From: Robertkochia aurantiaca | GTDB lineage: Bacteria; Bacteroidota; Bacteroidia; Flavobacteriales; Flavobacteriaceae | Length of the DNA stretch: 64,000 bases | Direction: 5' to 3' | NCBI RefSeq assembly: GCF_020166495.1 | Contig: NZ_JAINZS010000008.1 | Span: 1 to 64,000 of the forward strand | Part shown: positions 9,147-17,927 of the stretch, in pieces | Position numbering within the stretch: position 1 is the first letter of the stretch | How the letters are laid out: the number at the start of each line of letters is the position of its first letter | Notes under the pieces: model-generated | The model's input: only the letters and a program-made list of their open reading frames with translations | The model's database searches: none | What the model was told of the DNA's origin: nothing | Made by a program: the position numbers and the translations under genes

Positions 9147-10458
9147 AAATACGTTACTATTTGTTGTGATTTTAGGATTTTCGGGCTCCCTGTGGTCTCA
9201 GGATCTGCTCTCAAAGCAGGAGGCAATAGGCTACACCCTTGAAAATAACCTGGGGATCGAGATCGCAGCCAACAACACAGAGATCGCCGAGAATAATGCC
9301 GATGTACTGAATTCAGGCTATCTGCCCAGTTTGACCGGAAATGCGGGGGCTACCTTCGACCGGAATAATGCCGAGGGTCAGCTGGCCAATGGAGAAGTGC
9401 GATCTGCGGAAGGAGTGGAAACCAGGCGTTATAACGCTTCCCTAAACCTTAACTATACCCTTTTTGACGGATTGGGAAGGTTCTATAATTACAAATCTCT
9501 AAAGGAAGAACTCAATCTTACCGAGCTGCAGGCCCGTGAGACCATTGAAACCACCGTGCTACAGTTGTTCACGGTCTATTATGAGGTCGCCAGGCTTACC
9601 GAGAATGTGGAGAATCTGAGACAGGCCCTGCAGATATCCAAAGACCGGCTGGAGAGGGCGCAGTACCAGTTCGAGTACGGACAGAATACCGGTCTTGACG
9701 TGCTGAATGCCGAAGTTGATGTGAATACCGACAGTATTAACCTGATTCAGACAGAACAGACACTCAGAAACACCAAGAGAGACCTGAACCTGATCATGAA
9801 TCGTGATCTTTCCAACGACTTTCTGGTAGATACCACAGTAACCTTCGTGCCCGGGCTTTTGATGGAGAACATGCTCAACGAGGCTTCTGAAAATAATGTG
9901 ACACTTTTACAGGCTCAAAGTGGTATGCTTATCAACGAATACGGTATCAAGTCGGTTCGTGGTAATTTTCTTCCTACCATCGGGCTTTCGGGCTCTTACG
10001 GATGGAACCGCAGCAATAATAACAACCCGCTGGCATTCGTGCTTGAGAATACCAGCACAGGGGTCTCTGCAGGAGTGAACCTGACCTGGAACCTCTTCGA
10101 CGGTGGTACAACCATTACCCAGTTCAAAAATGCGAGGATCGCCTATGAGAACCAGGAAATCACCAAAAGACAGGTGGAGCTGGGTGTGGAACGGGATATA
10201 AGAAATGCTTATGAGACCTACCGGAATGCCTTGTATATCTACGAAGCACAGAAAAAGAATGTTCAAACGACCCTGAATAATTTCAACCGAACTGAAGAAC
10301 GCTATAAACTGGGACGTGCGACATCTCTTGAATTCAGACAGGCCCAGATCAACCTGTTGAACGCCATTCTGGAGAAGAACCGTGCCAAATACACGGCGAA
10401 AATAGCTGAGCTGGCTGTTTTACAGGTTAGCGGACAGCTGTTGAACATAGAGTTTTAG
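9133..10458 (+). CDS. TolC family outer membrane efflux protein
   Basis: 441 residues with an N-terminal signal peptide (about residues 1-22, ending SLWSQ). The body shows the internal duplication of TolC-like proteins: long amphipathic helices around residues 20-65, 140-210, 250-280 and 340-430, and two short beta-rich insertions with aromatic strands ([14 protein letters not shown] and [15 protein letters not shown]) that would form the barrel. It supplies the exit duct for the upstream RND pump and overlaps its gene by 14 bp. Confidence 0.9.
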   Translation: MVSIKNTLLFVVILGFSGSLWSQDLLSKQEAIGYTLENNLGIEIAANNTEIAENNADVLNSGYLPSLTGNAGATFDRNNAEGQLANGEVRSAEGVETRRYNASLNLNYTLFDGLGRFYNYKSLKEELNLTELQARETIETTVLQLFTVYYEVARLTENVENLRQALQISKDRLERAQYQFEYGQNTGLDVLNAEVDVNTDSINLIQTEQTLRNTKRDLNLIMNRDLSNDFLVDTTVTFVPGLLMENMLNEASENNVTLLQAQSGMLINEYGIKSVRGNFLPTIGLSGSYGWNRSNNNNPLAFVLENTSTGVSAGVNLTWNLFDGGTTITQFKNARIAYENQEITKRQVELGVERDIRNAYETYRNALYIYEAQKKNVQTTLNNFNRTEERYKLGRATSLEFRQAQINLLNAILEKNRAKYTAKIAELAVLQVSGQLLNIEF

Positions 10459-10474
10459 AAAGATCCATGTATCT

Positions 10475-10654
10475 ATGTTGGAGCACTTTTTTCAATGTCC
10501 GTATTGCTGGGAAACCATTTCAATGCTGCTCGACCCTTCAAGGGATCAGACCTATGTGGAAGATTGTGAAGTGTGTTGTAATCCTATTGAATTAAGTGTT
10601 CGCTTTGAAGATGGCGAATTGATTGAGTTCGAGGCCCGTGATCTGGAACAATAG
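10475..10654 (+). CDS. CPXCG motif-containing cysteine-rich protein
   Basis: A 59-codon gene 16 bp after the TolC-like gene. The translation starts [15 protein letters not shown] and contains a second pair, CEVCC, near residues 31-35, then an acidic tail ([16 protein letters not shown]). The two CxxC pairs match the small CPXCG zinc-ribbon-like family (usual size about 60 residues); here Trp replaces the Gly of the name motif. The stop codon is one base short of the convergent S24 regulator stop. Function is unknown; metal binding is inferred from the cysteines. It may be co-transcribed with the efflux genes. Confidence 0.8.
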   Translation: MLEHFFQCPYCWETISMLLDPSRDQTYVEDCEVCCNPIELSVRFEDGELIEFEARDLEQ

Positions 10655-10655
10655 G

Positions 10656-11420
10656 TTATTTTTTTAAGGCATTAATCTCGTTACGCAATTCCAGGATGCT
10701 CTGTTGTATCTGGTCAAGGCTGCTGCCTTCGGGGTTTTTATCTATCTCAACACTGATCTTGCTGCTTACCTGCCAGAGTTCCTGAATTTCATGGCTTCCT
10801 ATGACTACCGGTGGATACTCGGTGTTCAGTGATATCAAGGATACTTGCTGATGGTCTTCATGCTTTTGCACCTTTTTCACCAAAACACTGTCCTGAAGTA
10901 CGACGACTGCGATAGTGTTGTTGTCCAGCATTTCAAGACTTTCAACCGCTTTACCGATCACCCATTCACCCGGATGCAGGGAGGGAAGCATACTATCGCC
11001 TTCCACCTGGAAACCGCGATAAGTGGCGTTGCGGTATTCGGGTAAGGGAATACTGAAAGCAGGCAGTTCTTCATACCAGTCAACATCACCGATATTATGC
11101 GGGTATCCCGCTGCAGCCCGTACATTGACCAGTACGATATTATCGTTGTTTTCTGGATCTACCGTTACCACCCTGGGAGAGGTGTTTACCTGCATATCGA
11201 GGTATTTCTGGTTGCTCTTGCCATACAGCCATAAGGGATTGATACGATATTTATCTAGCAGATCGGTTACCATGGTGCCCGATAATTTTGTCTTGCCTCT
11301 TTCGATATCAGCCGTTGAATTTTTCAATGACAACTCCTCTGCGAAGGCCTGTTGGGTCAAACCCAGTTCTTCCCGTACCTCTCTGAATCGAATTACCTCG
11401 GTGGCTAAAGACTGTTTCAT
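10656..11420 (-). CDS. XRE-type repressor with S24 autoprotease domain (LexA/CI-like)
   Basis: 254 residues. An N-terminal helix-turn-helix (about residues 9-58, VREELGLTQQAFAEELSL) is joined to a C-terminal peptidase S24 domain. The LexA-type self-cleavage parts are visible: the Ala-Gly scissile pair at 104-105 (RAAAGYP), the nucleophile in EGDSM (Ser143), and the general-base Lys at 182 or 183 (VLVKKVQ). Such repressors are inactivated by RecA-stimulated self-cleavage or a similar signal. Palindromic GGAANNNTTCC sites sit in front of the gene and of its divergent neighbour, suggesting autorepression and control of that neighbour. A short predicted coiled coil closes the protein (residues 234-254). 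Confidence 0.88.
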   Translation of the reverse strand: MKQSLATEVIRFREVREELGLTQQAFAEELSLKNSTADIERGKTKLSGTMVTDLLDKYRINPLWLYGKSNQKYLDMQVNTSPRVVTVDPENNDNIVLVNVRAAAGYPHNIGDVDWYEELPAFSIPLPEYRNATYRGFQVEGDSMLPSLHPGEWVIGKAVESLEMLDNNTIAVVVLQDSVLVKKVQKHEDHQQVSLISLNTEYPPVVIGSHEIQELWQVSSKISVEIDKNPEGSSLDQIQQSILELRNEINALKK

Positions 11421-11442
11421 AGTATAAAAATATAAAATAATT

Positions 11443-11453
11443 GGAATATTTCC
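11443..11453. promoter_or_regulatory. Operator candidate 1, GGAATATTTCC
   Basis: An 11-bp inverted repeat of form GGAA-N3-TTCC, 22 bp upstream of the S24 repressor start codon. It is one of three copies in the 131-bp divergent region; copies 1 and 2 are 19 bp apart, close to two helical turns. Confidence 0.65.
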
Positions 11454-11461
11454 TTTAGTTT

Positions 11462-11472
11462 GGAAAAATTCC
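11462..11472. promoter_or_regulatory. Operator candidate 2, GGAAAAATTCC
   Basis: The second GGAA-N3-TTCC palindrome, preceded by TT as in the other copies. It lies directly upstream of a promoter-like TATATTAG reading towards the TIGR03915-type gene. Confidence 0.65.
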
Positions 11473-11534
11473 TATATTAGCATGTGCTTACGAGGTAAAT
11501 ATAGTATTAAAGCCTTAAGAAATTGTAATATTTT

Positions 11535-11545
11535 GGAAATATTCC
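11535..11545. promoter_or_regulatory. Operator candidate 3, GGAAATATTCC
   Basis: The third GGAA-N3-TTCC palindrome, ending 6 bp before the ATG at 11552. Binding here would block transcription or overlap the leader of the divergent gene. Confidence 0.62.
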
Positions 11546-11551
11546 GATTTA

Positions 11552-12259
11552 ATGAATGCAAAAACATCACCAATTATGAAAGCAAAGGTTTTATATGATG
11601 GAAGTTTTTCAGGGTTTCTGTCTGCTGTTTATGAAGTTTTTTCCAGGGGTTATAAAGAGGTGGCTATTGTTTCTCCCCGGCATTATGAGCCGGATATCTT
11701 CTCTGAAGTCATTCAGGTGCACACGCAGCCTTTACATGCAAAAAAGGTTTGGGAGTCTTTACGATTAAAAACGTCAGCAGAAACGAGAGAGATAATATAC
11801 TTTGCTTTTTTAAGTGAGCTGAAAGGGTCAGAAGACATGATTCTTAATTTTATCATGGCTGTTTATTGCAATGAATCGGTACTGCAGGAGGCAGAGTCGT
11901 ATCTCGGGCGCTTGCGTCATGCCTCCAATATGGTGAAACGCGAGGCAGACCGTCTTGCTGAAGATTTTCGCTTTAAGATTCTCGAAAGCGGTTTGTATTC
12001 AGGTGTCGTCGATTCAAGATTTAATATTTTGCCTTTACTTACTGAATATCTAAGGGAAAAACATGCAGACCATAATTGGTTGTTGTTTGACAAGAGACGC
12101 AAATACAGTTTGTGTTTTGAGAGCGATTCAGGCAAGATACAGCGCTATACAGGCGAACCAGAATATTCTTCACTCTTTGTTCTGGGTGACAAAGGTCCGC
12201 TAGCGGGAGAACCCGGGCTTATCTATCACAGCCGTCGTCATTCTTCTCTTTCTGCCTGA
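11552..12259 (+). CDS. TIGR03915-like putative DNA-repair-associated protein, C-terminus probably eroded
   Basis: 235 codons. From the second Met (11576) the sequence KVLYDGSFSGFLSAVYEVF, and later FNILPLLTEYLREKHADHNWLLFDKRRKYSL, resemble TIGR03915 proteins, which are usually encoded beside a radical-SAM partner (TIGR03916) in DNA modification or repair loci. The family C-terminus (LW, RxNPxL, MPxRYW) is missing in this frame after about residue 200. In the +1 frame SLFWVTKVR-stop-RENPGL appears at about 12167-12215, and a degraded RRH in frame 0 follows. This looks like a frameshifted or decaying gene. No radical-SAM gene is nearby. It is divergent from the S24 repressor and flanked by its likely operators. 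Start 11552 or 11576. Confidence 0.6.
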   Translation: MNAKTSPIMKAKVLYDGSFSGFLSAVYEVFSRGYKEVAIVSPRHYEPDIFSEVIQVHTQPLHAKKVWESLRLKTSAETREIIYFAFLSELKGSEDMILNFIMAVYCNESVLQEAESYLGRLRHASNMVKREADRLAEDFRFKILESGLYSGVVDSRFNILPLLTEYLREKHADHNWLLFDKRRKYSLCFESDSGKIQRYTGEPEYSSLFVLGDKGPLAGEPGLIYHSRRHSSLSA

Positions 12260-12396
12260 TCAATATTGTCTGAGTCTTAAAAGGTGCGGATATCCGGAAA
12301 ATATTTGGCGATCTTTTGACGTTACTTATTCAGTGCCGGAATTTAAGAAACTAATCGAACAGTTTTTTTTAAATTCGCTGCTGTAACTTCAGTCAG

Positions 12397-13863
12397 ATGG
12401 ATCCCAGGAAGATCAGTTTTTTCATTATTTCATGCCTTGTTCTTTTGCTGCTCCTTACAGCCTTCAGCAGGGAAGGATCAGATGAAGCAGGAAATGAGCA
12501 GGAAGGATTCTTCTGGGGCAATACGGGTTTTAAGTATCCCACCTTTCGGAGTTTTTTAGACCCGGAACCTGCCGTCGTTACCCCTGTTGCTCAAATCGAC
12601 AGTATCGTGGGCAATATAGAGAGCATGATCGTCGAGGAGGCGCTGCCTGAAGCTCAGCCGGTAGTGCCTGATTACAGCAAGATCGATACCTCCAAAATCC
12701 GGCGCATAGAATACCCCGGTGATCCCGCCACTTTCGTAAGAACGATACGTACCGCATTTACATCTCCTACCTGCCGTATCATTCATTACGGCGATTCGCA
12801 ACTGGAAGGAGACCGGATTTCAGCCTATGTGAGGAATCGTTTACAAAGATTGTACGGGGGAGAAGGCCCCGGTTTTATACCTATCAAGCAGGTATATGAT
12901 GAGGTGAAGGCTCATGTGGAATGCAGTGATGAGTGGTTGCGATTTGCAGCCTTTGATCGCAATCAGCCCATGTTCGAACATGGGATGTACGGTGCCTACG
13001 CATCTGTTTCGAGATTTACCCTACCTGCAGATTCCCTCAGAACACTGTATCCTGACAGTATCCCTTTGACTACTGCAGAGTTCACCGTTAGTTTTTCAGA
13101 TCGGTCTTACAGGAAACTCAGGGATTTCAAGATAGTTGACCTGCATTACGGCAATGTACAGTCACCGGTTTCCATGAATGTGTTCCATCAGGATTCACTG
13201 ATCATGACAGATACGCTAGAACCGGGCGTCGAGTATCGCAACCTTCGCTTGCAGTTCGAAACGGCTCCCACGGCCTTACGATTTGAATTCACCTCTGAAA
13301 TCAGTCCCGACTTTTATGGTCTGACCCTGGATGGCAAAAAAGGTATTTTACTGGACAATGTAGCCATGCGGGGCGCTTCAGGAACCATCTTCGCCAAGAT
13401 GGACGGTCAGAATTACCGTTCGATGATGGGGCATTTGCAACCCAGAATGTTCATATTTCAATACGGCGGAAATGCCGTTCCTTATCTGAAAGACAGCGCA
13501 GCCGTTCGACGGTACTCCAAATACATCATGTCTAATCTTAATTGGGTACGAAAGAAGGCTCCGGAGGCCCCTGTTATTTTTATTGGTCCTTCAGACATGT
13601 CTACCAGGGTTGACGGCAGGCTGCAGTCTTATGATCTCCTGCCATATGTTAATGAACAGATCAGGGAAAGATGTCTGGAGAACGGAATTGCCTTTTGGAG
13701 CATGTATGATGCCATGGGCGGTTCCAATTCGATGCCACACTGGGTAGATCAGAAACTGGCGGCCAGTGATTATACGCATTTCTCACCCAAGGGAACCCGG
13801 GTGATCTCTGAATTGTTTTTTACATCCTTGTACCTTGATCTAACCCAGTATGCCCATGAGTAG
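12397..13863 (+). CDS. SGNH/GDSL-type hydrolase, membrane-anchored or secreted
   Basis: 488 residues. One N-terminal hydrophobic helix (about residues 7-23) is followed by a Pro-rich linker and a hydrolase domain from about residue 108. SGNH blocks visible: block I as YGDSQLEGD (nucleophile Ser), block III as FQYGGNAV (Asn), and block V as DYTHFSPKG (Asp and His). The protein would work outside the cytoplasm as an acyl-esterase or acyltransferase. It is the first gene of a tight operon, overlapping the next SGNH gene by 14 bp, with an MBOAT gene third. This points to O-acetylation of a secreted or cell-wall glycan, with acetyl supplied across the membrane by the MBOAT protein. Confidence 0.8.
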   Translation: MDPRKISFFIISCLVLLLLLTAFSREGSDEAGNEQEGFFWGNTGFKYPTFRSFLDPEPAVVTPVAQIDSIVGNIESMIVEEALPEAQPVVPDYSKIDTSKIRRIEYPGDPATFVRTIRTAFTSPTCRIIHYGDSQLEGDRISAYVRNRLQRLYGGEGPGFIPIKQVYDEVKAHVECSDEWLRFAAFDRNQPMFEHGMYGAYASVSRFTLPADSLRTLYPDSIPLTTAEFTVSFSDRSYRKLRDFKIVDLHYGNVQSPVSMNVFHQDSLIMTDTLEPGVEYRNLRLQFETAPTALRFEFTSEISPDFYGLTLDGKKGILLDNVAMRGASGTIFAKMDGQNYRSMMGHLQPRMFIFQYGGNAVPYLKDSAAVRRYSKYIMSNLNWVRKKAPEAPVIFIGPSDMSTRVDGRLQSYDLLPYVNEQIRERCLENGIAFWSMYDAMGGSNSMPHWVDQKLAASDYTHFSPKGTRVISELFFTSLYLDLTQYAHE

Positions 13864-15148
13864 ACCCCTGATCTTTTCCCTGCTCATTTTTATCTGCTGC
13901 CCGGTGATTCAGGCGCAGCATTTTGTGCTCGACAGTGTTATCGACAGCCACCCCTATATGATCAATATGGAGGCGAACCGATTCATAGGTGCTGAGGAAA
14001 GTGCAGAGTTTAAGAATTTCCTCATCAAAATGGACAGCATCTTTGAAGGTAAGCGGGAGAAGCTGCATATCTTTCATATCGGGGGCTCACATATTCAGGC
14101 AGATTTCTATTCAAATAAATTGCGTACCTATCTTCAGAACATGAATGAGGTAAGTACGGCACAACGGGGTTTTGTATTTCCATACCACCTGGCAGATACG
14201 AATAACCCTCTTAACTACAGGGTGGAAGCTGATGATGATTCCTGGAAAGGATACCGCTGCTCCCAGGGCCGGGATAGTGTGGCCTGGGGTCTTGCTGGCG
14301 TTACAGCTGTATTTGAGGGGAACATCGATACCATCAATATTCGATCTAATTATAAGAATTATAACAGTACCCCTTATTGCTTTGATGGCTTACGGGTCTT
14401 TTATAACTCCTGGAATGAGAACTTCGATCTGAATATCGATGAAGAATGGCTGGTGAGTGATACTCTTAACCCGGAAGCGAATTACCGGGAATATCGATTT
14501 AAATATCCCATGGATGAAGTGGATCTGGTGGTTTCCAAAAGACCCGGGGTAAATGATAAGGAACCGTTCCTGCTGATGGGTCTCGAATTTATCAATGACC
14601 GTTCAGGTATAGAATATACCAGCATAGGAGCTAATGGTGCCAAGTTCGATTCTTATGAACGCTGCGCTCTTTTTGAAAAGCAATTGTCACTTTACAAGCC
14701 CGATCTATTTATCATTTCTATCGGTACGAACGATGCCTATACCCGTTATTTTGACGGAGAAAAATACAGGGCTCAGTACGAAGATTTTATCCGGATGATT
14801 AAAAATATCAATCCTGAGTGTGCTATCCTGTTAACGGTGCCTAATGATGCATATTTCAGGCAGCGATACCCCAATCCGCATACCGGGACCCAGGAACGTA
14901 TTATACTGGAGATCGCCGCAAAACATAAACTGCCTGTCTGGGATCTTTACAGGGTAATGGGAGGGCAGGGTTCTTCACAGCATTGGTATGAGGCCGGATT
15001 GATGGTCAAAGACCGGGTACATTTTTCCCTGACCGGGTATAGCGTCAAGGCAGATCTCCTGTTACAGGCATTTTTACAGGCCTGGGAGGAGACAACTCAA
15101 AGACCCGAAAAGAGCTTATTAACCTATTTTAAATCTATTGGTGAATAG
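13850..15148 (+). CDS. Second SGNH/GDSL-type hydrolase, secreted
   Basis: 432 residues with a signal peptide (about residues 1-23, ending VIQAQ). The catalytic layout is block I IGGSHIQAD (Ser), block III ISIGTNDAY (Asn, with a close-to-canonical GTND), and a C-terminal DRVHFSLTG (Asp, His). It differs from the upstream paralogue in block I (GGSH against GDSQ), so the two may act on different acceptors or one on addition and one on removal. ATG CCC ATG start: either Met is possible. It overlaps its neighbours by 14 and 11 bp. Confidence 0.8.
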   Translation: MPMSRPLIFSLLIFICCPVIQAQHFVLDSVIDSHPYMINMEANRFIGAEESAEFKNFLIKMDSIFEGKREKLHIFHIGGSHIQADFYSNKLRTYLQNMNEVSTAQRGFVFPYHLADTNNPLNYRVEADDDSWKGYRCSQGRDSVAWGLAGVTAVFEGNIDTINIRSNYKNYNSTPYCFDGLRVFYNSWNENFDLNIDEEWLVSDTLNPEANYREYRFKYPMDEVDLVVSKRPGVNDKEPFLLMGLEFINDRSGIEYTSIGANGAKFDSYERCALFEKQLSLYKPDLFIISIGTNDAYTRYFDGEKYRAQYEDFIRMIKNINPECAILLTVPNDAYFRQRYPNPHTGTQERIILEIAAKHKLPVWDLYRVMGGQGSSQHWYEAGLMVKDRVHFSLTGYSVKADLLLQAFLQAWEETTQRPEKSLLTYFKSIGE

Positions 15149-16799
15149 AATAGCAGACATCTTTACCTTTTCTGAAGATTTTCCCCTGATCTTTACCCAG
15201 GTCAATTTCTGGATCTTTTTCGCAGTGGTCTACCTGTTTTTCGCTTTACTCTGCAGTAAACGTAAGCCGCGTAATCTGTATCTTTTTCTTGTATCGTTGT
15301 TCTTCTATTACAAGACCAGCGGCATGTTTGTAGGCTTATTGATCTTTTCTACCATTGTAGATTTCTTTATCGGTCAGGCGTTGTATAAAAGCCATAGAAG
15401 CCGGTGGCGGCTTTTCCTGGTAACTTTGAGCGTGATCATCAACCTCTTCACTCTCAGTTATTTCAAATACGCCTATTTCTTCACCGATTCTTTTAACTAC
15501 CTGTTCAATACAGACTGGCAGGTAGTGAACTGGTTGGCAGAATGGAGCAACAACTTCACCTCTGTCAATTACTTCACAGCCGATAAGATCATTCTTCCGG
15601 TCGGGATCTCCTTTTTTACTTTTCAGACCATTAGCTACAGCGTTGATATATATCGGAATAAGGTGAAACCACTGGATTCTATTTTGGATTTTGGGTTTTA
15701 TGTAAGTTTCTTTCCCCAGCTTGTGGCCGGTCCGATCGTAAGAGCAGAAAGCTTTGTTCCACAGATCAATGCGCCCACTAAAATTTCGGTAAGTGATTTT
15801 AACCGGGGAACTTTTATGATACTCAAGGGGTTGGTGAAGAAGATGATATTCGCAGATTTTATTGCCATGCATTTTCTCGACAAGGTGTTTGACGCTCCGG
15901 AAATGTTTTCAGGTTTTGCCAATATCATGGCCATGATCGGTTATTCCCTGCAGATCTACGGTGACTTTTCGGGCTACACCGATATTGCAATCGGCCTTGC
16001 GCTTTTGATGGGTTTCCAACTACCGAAAAACTTTAATAGCCCGTACAAGGCTGAGAACTGCGGGAACTTCTGGAAGAGGTGGCATATTTCACTTTCGACC
16101 TGGCTCAGGGATTATCTCTATATTCCTCTGGGCGGTAACAGAAAGGGGAGTAAGGCATCCTATATCATCCTGGTGATCATCCTTGCGGGTGTGATGGTCG
16201 CATTCAATCATCCCGGTGTTTACATATTGATTCCCGCTGTACTTACCATCGCTGCAATATCGGCTCATTACTTCCCGGAGGTGGAAAGGCAGATCAACAC
16301 CAATATCAATCTTATGTTGACCATGCTGATTGGTGGGCTCTGGCACGGGGCTTCCTGGAAATTCGTGATCTGGGGAGGTTTGAACGGCCTGGGGATAGTG
16401 GTGTATAAATTCTGGCGCAAAGTGAGTCCGTGGGAAGACAAAAGCGGTATGATCGTACACGCCTGGAAGATCCTGGTCACTTTCGTCTTTATCACCTTCA
16501 CGCGCATATACTTCCGTGGCGAAAGCATGGATCATATCTCAAGGTGGTATCATCAGGTAGCTAACAACATGGACTGGTCAAATGCCTGGAATGTACTGGT
16601 TGCTTACCAGGCGGTATTCTGGGTGATGCTTGCAGGTTATATAACTCACTGGCTTCCGCAAGACTTTAAAGACCGTATGGAAGGCTGGTATGGAAAAAGT
16701 CCCATGCCCGTTAAAATGGCAGTGGTTGTGGTAGTTGGTGTGGTGTGTTACCAGGCATTTTCTACCGATTTCCAGCCGTTTATCTATTTTCAGTTCTGA
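15138..16799 (+). CDS. MBOAT family O-acyltransferase (AlgI/PatA-like)
   Basis: 553 residues with about a dozen hydrophobic segments. The region FWKRWHISLSTWLRDYLYIPLGGNRKG is the hallmark of the AlgI-type branch, and the conserved MBOAT histidine lies in GGLWHGASWKFVIWGGLNG. These proteins pass acetyl groups from cytoplasmic acetyl-CoA to acceptors outside the membrane, working with SGNH partners such as the two genes upstream. Start is TTG at 15138 or GTG at 15141; both overlap the previous gene. The operon ends here, converging on the racemase gene with 47 bp between stops. Confidence 0.9.
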   Translation: MVNRIADIFTFSEDFPLIFTQVNFWIFFAVVYLFFALLCSKRKPRNLYLFLVSLFFYYKTSGMFVGLLIFSTIVDFFIGQALYKSHRSRWRLFLVTLSVIINLFTLSYFKYAYFFTDSFNYLFNTDWQVVNWLAEWSNNFTSVNYFTADKIILPVGISFFTFQTISYSVDIYRNKVKPLDSILDFGFYVSFFPQLVAGPIVRAESFVPQINAPTKISVSDFNRGTFMILKGLVKKMIFADFIAMHFLDKVFDAPEMFSGFANIMAMIGYSLQIYGDFSGYTDIAIGLALLMGFQLPKNFNSPYKAENCGNFWKRWHISLSTWLRDYLYIPLGGNRKGSKASYIILVIILAGVMVAFNHPGVYILIPAVLTIAAISAHYFPEVERQINTNINLMLTMLIGGLWHGASWKFVIWGGLNGLGIVVYKFWRKVSPWEDKSGMIVHAWKILVTFVFITFTRIYFRGESMDHISRWYHQVANNMDWSNAWNVLVAYQAVFWVMLAGYITHWLPQDFKDRMEGWYGKSPMPVKMAVVVVVGVVCYQAFSTDFQPFIYFQF

Positions 16800-16846
16800 C
16801 AGGCATGACCTTCCACAGGAAAAAGGGCCGACAGATCTTCTGATTT

Positions 16847-17536
16847 TCAGTTTTCTTCCAAAATGAAATCAACGGCCATTTCTGCATGCAATTCAGTAGT
16901 GGGCAGCAAGGGAAGACTGCTTTGTTCATTATCGATGAGCAATGGTAGTTCAGTACACCCCAGTATGATGCCGTCTGCCCCGCGTTCCCTGAGTCTTTCG
17001 ATCTGCTCGCTGTAAAAACTTCGCGCCTTATCGGTGAACTTACCCTGTGTAAGCTCTTTCCCAACGAAGTAATGCGATTTGTCTATGGTAGCCTCATGTT
17101 CAGGAATCAGGGTTTGTAAGCCGAACTCCTTTTCAAGAATTTCGGGGATATAACCGCCGGTCATGGTGGGCTTGTTACCCAATAAGCCAAGGGTTTTCAT
17201 CGACCGCTTTTGTGCCTCTTTCCCGGTGGCCCTCGCGATGTGCAGGATAGGAATAGTGATCCTGGGTTGCACATAATCATACACCTTATGAGGGGTGTTG
17301 GCGCAGATCAGGATACCTTCTGCTCCTGCATTTTCCAGTTTTTGTGCGACTTCGAGGTATTTCCGGTTGATAACATCCCAGTCCTGTTCCCTCATAATGT
17401 CGATCCTGATGCTGTACAGGATCATTTCAGGGTTTGTTTGTGCTCCCAGCCTTTCAGCTACTTTTTCATTGATCAGGCGGTAGTACGCTTCGGTTGAATA
17501 CCAGGATGTTCCTCCTATTAGTCCTAAGATCTTCAT
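16847..17536 (-). CDS. Aspartate/glutamate racemase family protein
   Basis: 229 residues, full family length. N-terminal GLIGGTSWYST matches the usual GxxGGMxxxST. The C-terminal catalytic cysteine is in GCTELPLL. At the first catalytic site the sequence is ICANTPHKV: the residue directly before Asn-Thr, Cys in classical racemases and Thr in YgeA-like ones, is Ala, with a Cys one residue earlier. So racemisation of Asp or Glu is likely but substrate and mechanism may differ. It is the last gene of the minus-strand cluster with isoaspartyl peptidase, cyanophycinase and a carrier, 26 bp after the DUF202 gene. Confidence 0.82.
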   Translation of the reverse strand: MKILGLIGGTSWYSTEAYYRLINEKVAERLGAQTNPEMILYSIRIDIMREQDWDVINRKYLEVAQKLENAGAEGILICANTPHKVYDYVQPRITIPILHIARATGKEAQKRSMKTLGLLGNKPTMTGGYIPEILEKEFGLQTLIPEHEATIDKSHYFVGKELTQGKFTDKARSFYSEQIERLRERGADGIILGCTELPLLIDNEQSSLPLLPTTELHAEMAVDFILEEN

Positions 17537-17562
17537 GATTTTTACTTTTCAATAGTGATGCT

Positions 17563-17829
17563 TTACATATCGTAGTTGTAAAGCTTTTTGATGTGCCTTT
17601 TTACATACAGGAAACGGGCCAGCCCGATAATAAGCAGTACAGGGCCTACAATGGTCAGGAAGTATCCTATCCATTTTATCTCTTCAAGCAGCTCCAGTTT
17701 GATGATGGCAAAACCGGAACTCAGGAATACAATGAAAGATCTGAAATACGCCAGAAAGGTTCGTTCGTTGGCTAATCTTGTGCGGTCCAGAGCCAGAATG
17801 TCTCTTAATATCAGTTTTTTGTTCTCCAC
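17563..17829 (-). CDS. DUF202 family small membrane protein
   Basis: 88 residues. The motif RTRLANERTFLAYFRS (residues 16-31) is the DUF202 signature, followed by two membrane helices (about residues 32-45 and 52-73). Function unknown in the family. It lies 98 bp after the YfcC-type carrier and 26 bp before the racemase, same strand, so it may belong to the same transcript. Confidence 0.85.
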   Translation of the reverse strand: MENKKLILRDILALDRTRLANERTFLAYFRSFIVFLSSGFAIIKLELLEEIKWIGYFLTIVGPVLLIIGLARFLYVKRHIKKLYNYDM

Positions 17830-17927
17830 GATGATGCTCTTTTCCTTAAAGATACATCATTTCGCTGACCACCTAAGCAACCTGGGTTACATGGTGTTTC
17901 TTTCAGTGAGGAGATAATTCTCTCTGT

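Noticed and set aside
12260-12396. Open frame continuing from the +1 frame of the TIGR03915-like gene to about 12385
   Set aside because: The translated tail shows no resemblance to the expected family end; openness over 130 bp is not significant.
15336-15872. 178-codon minus-strand frame in the MBOAT gene
   Set aside because: Antisense shadow within a well-supported membrane protein.
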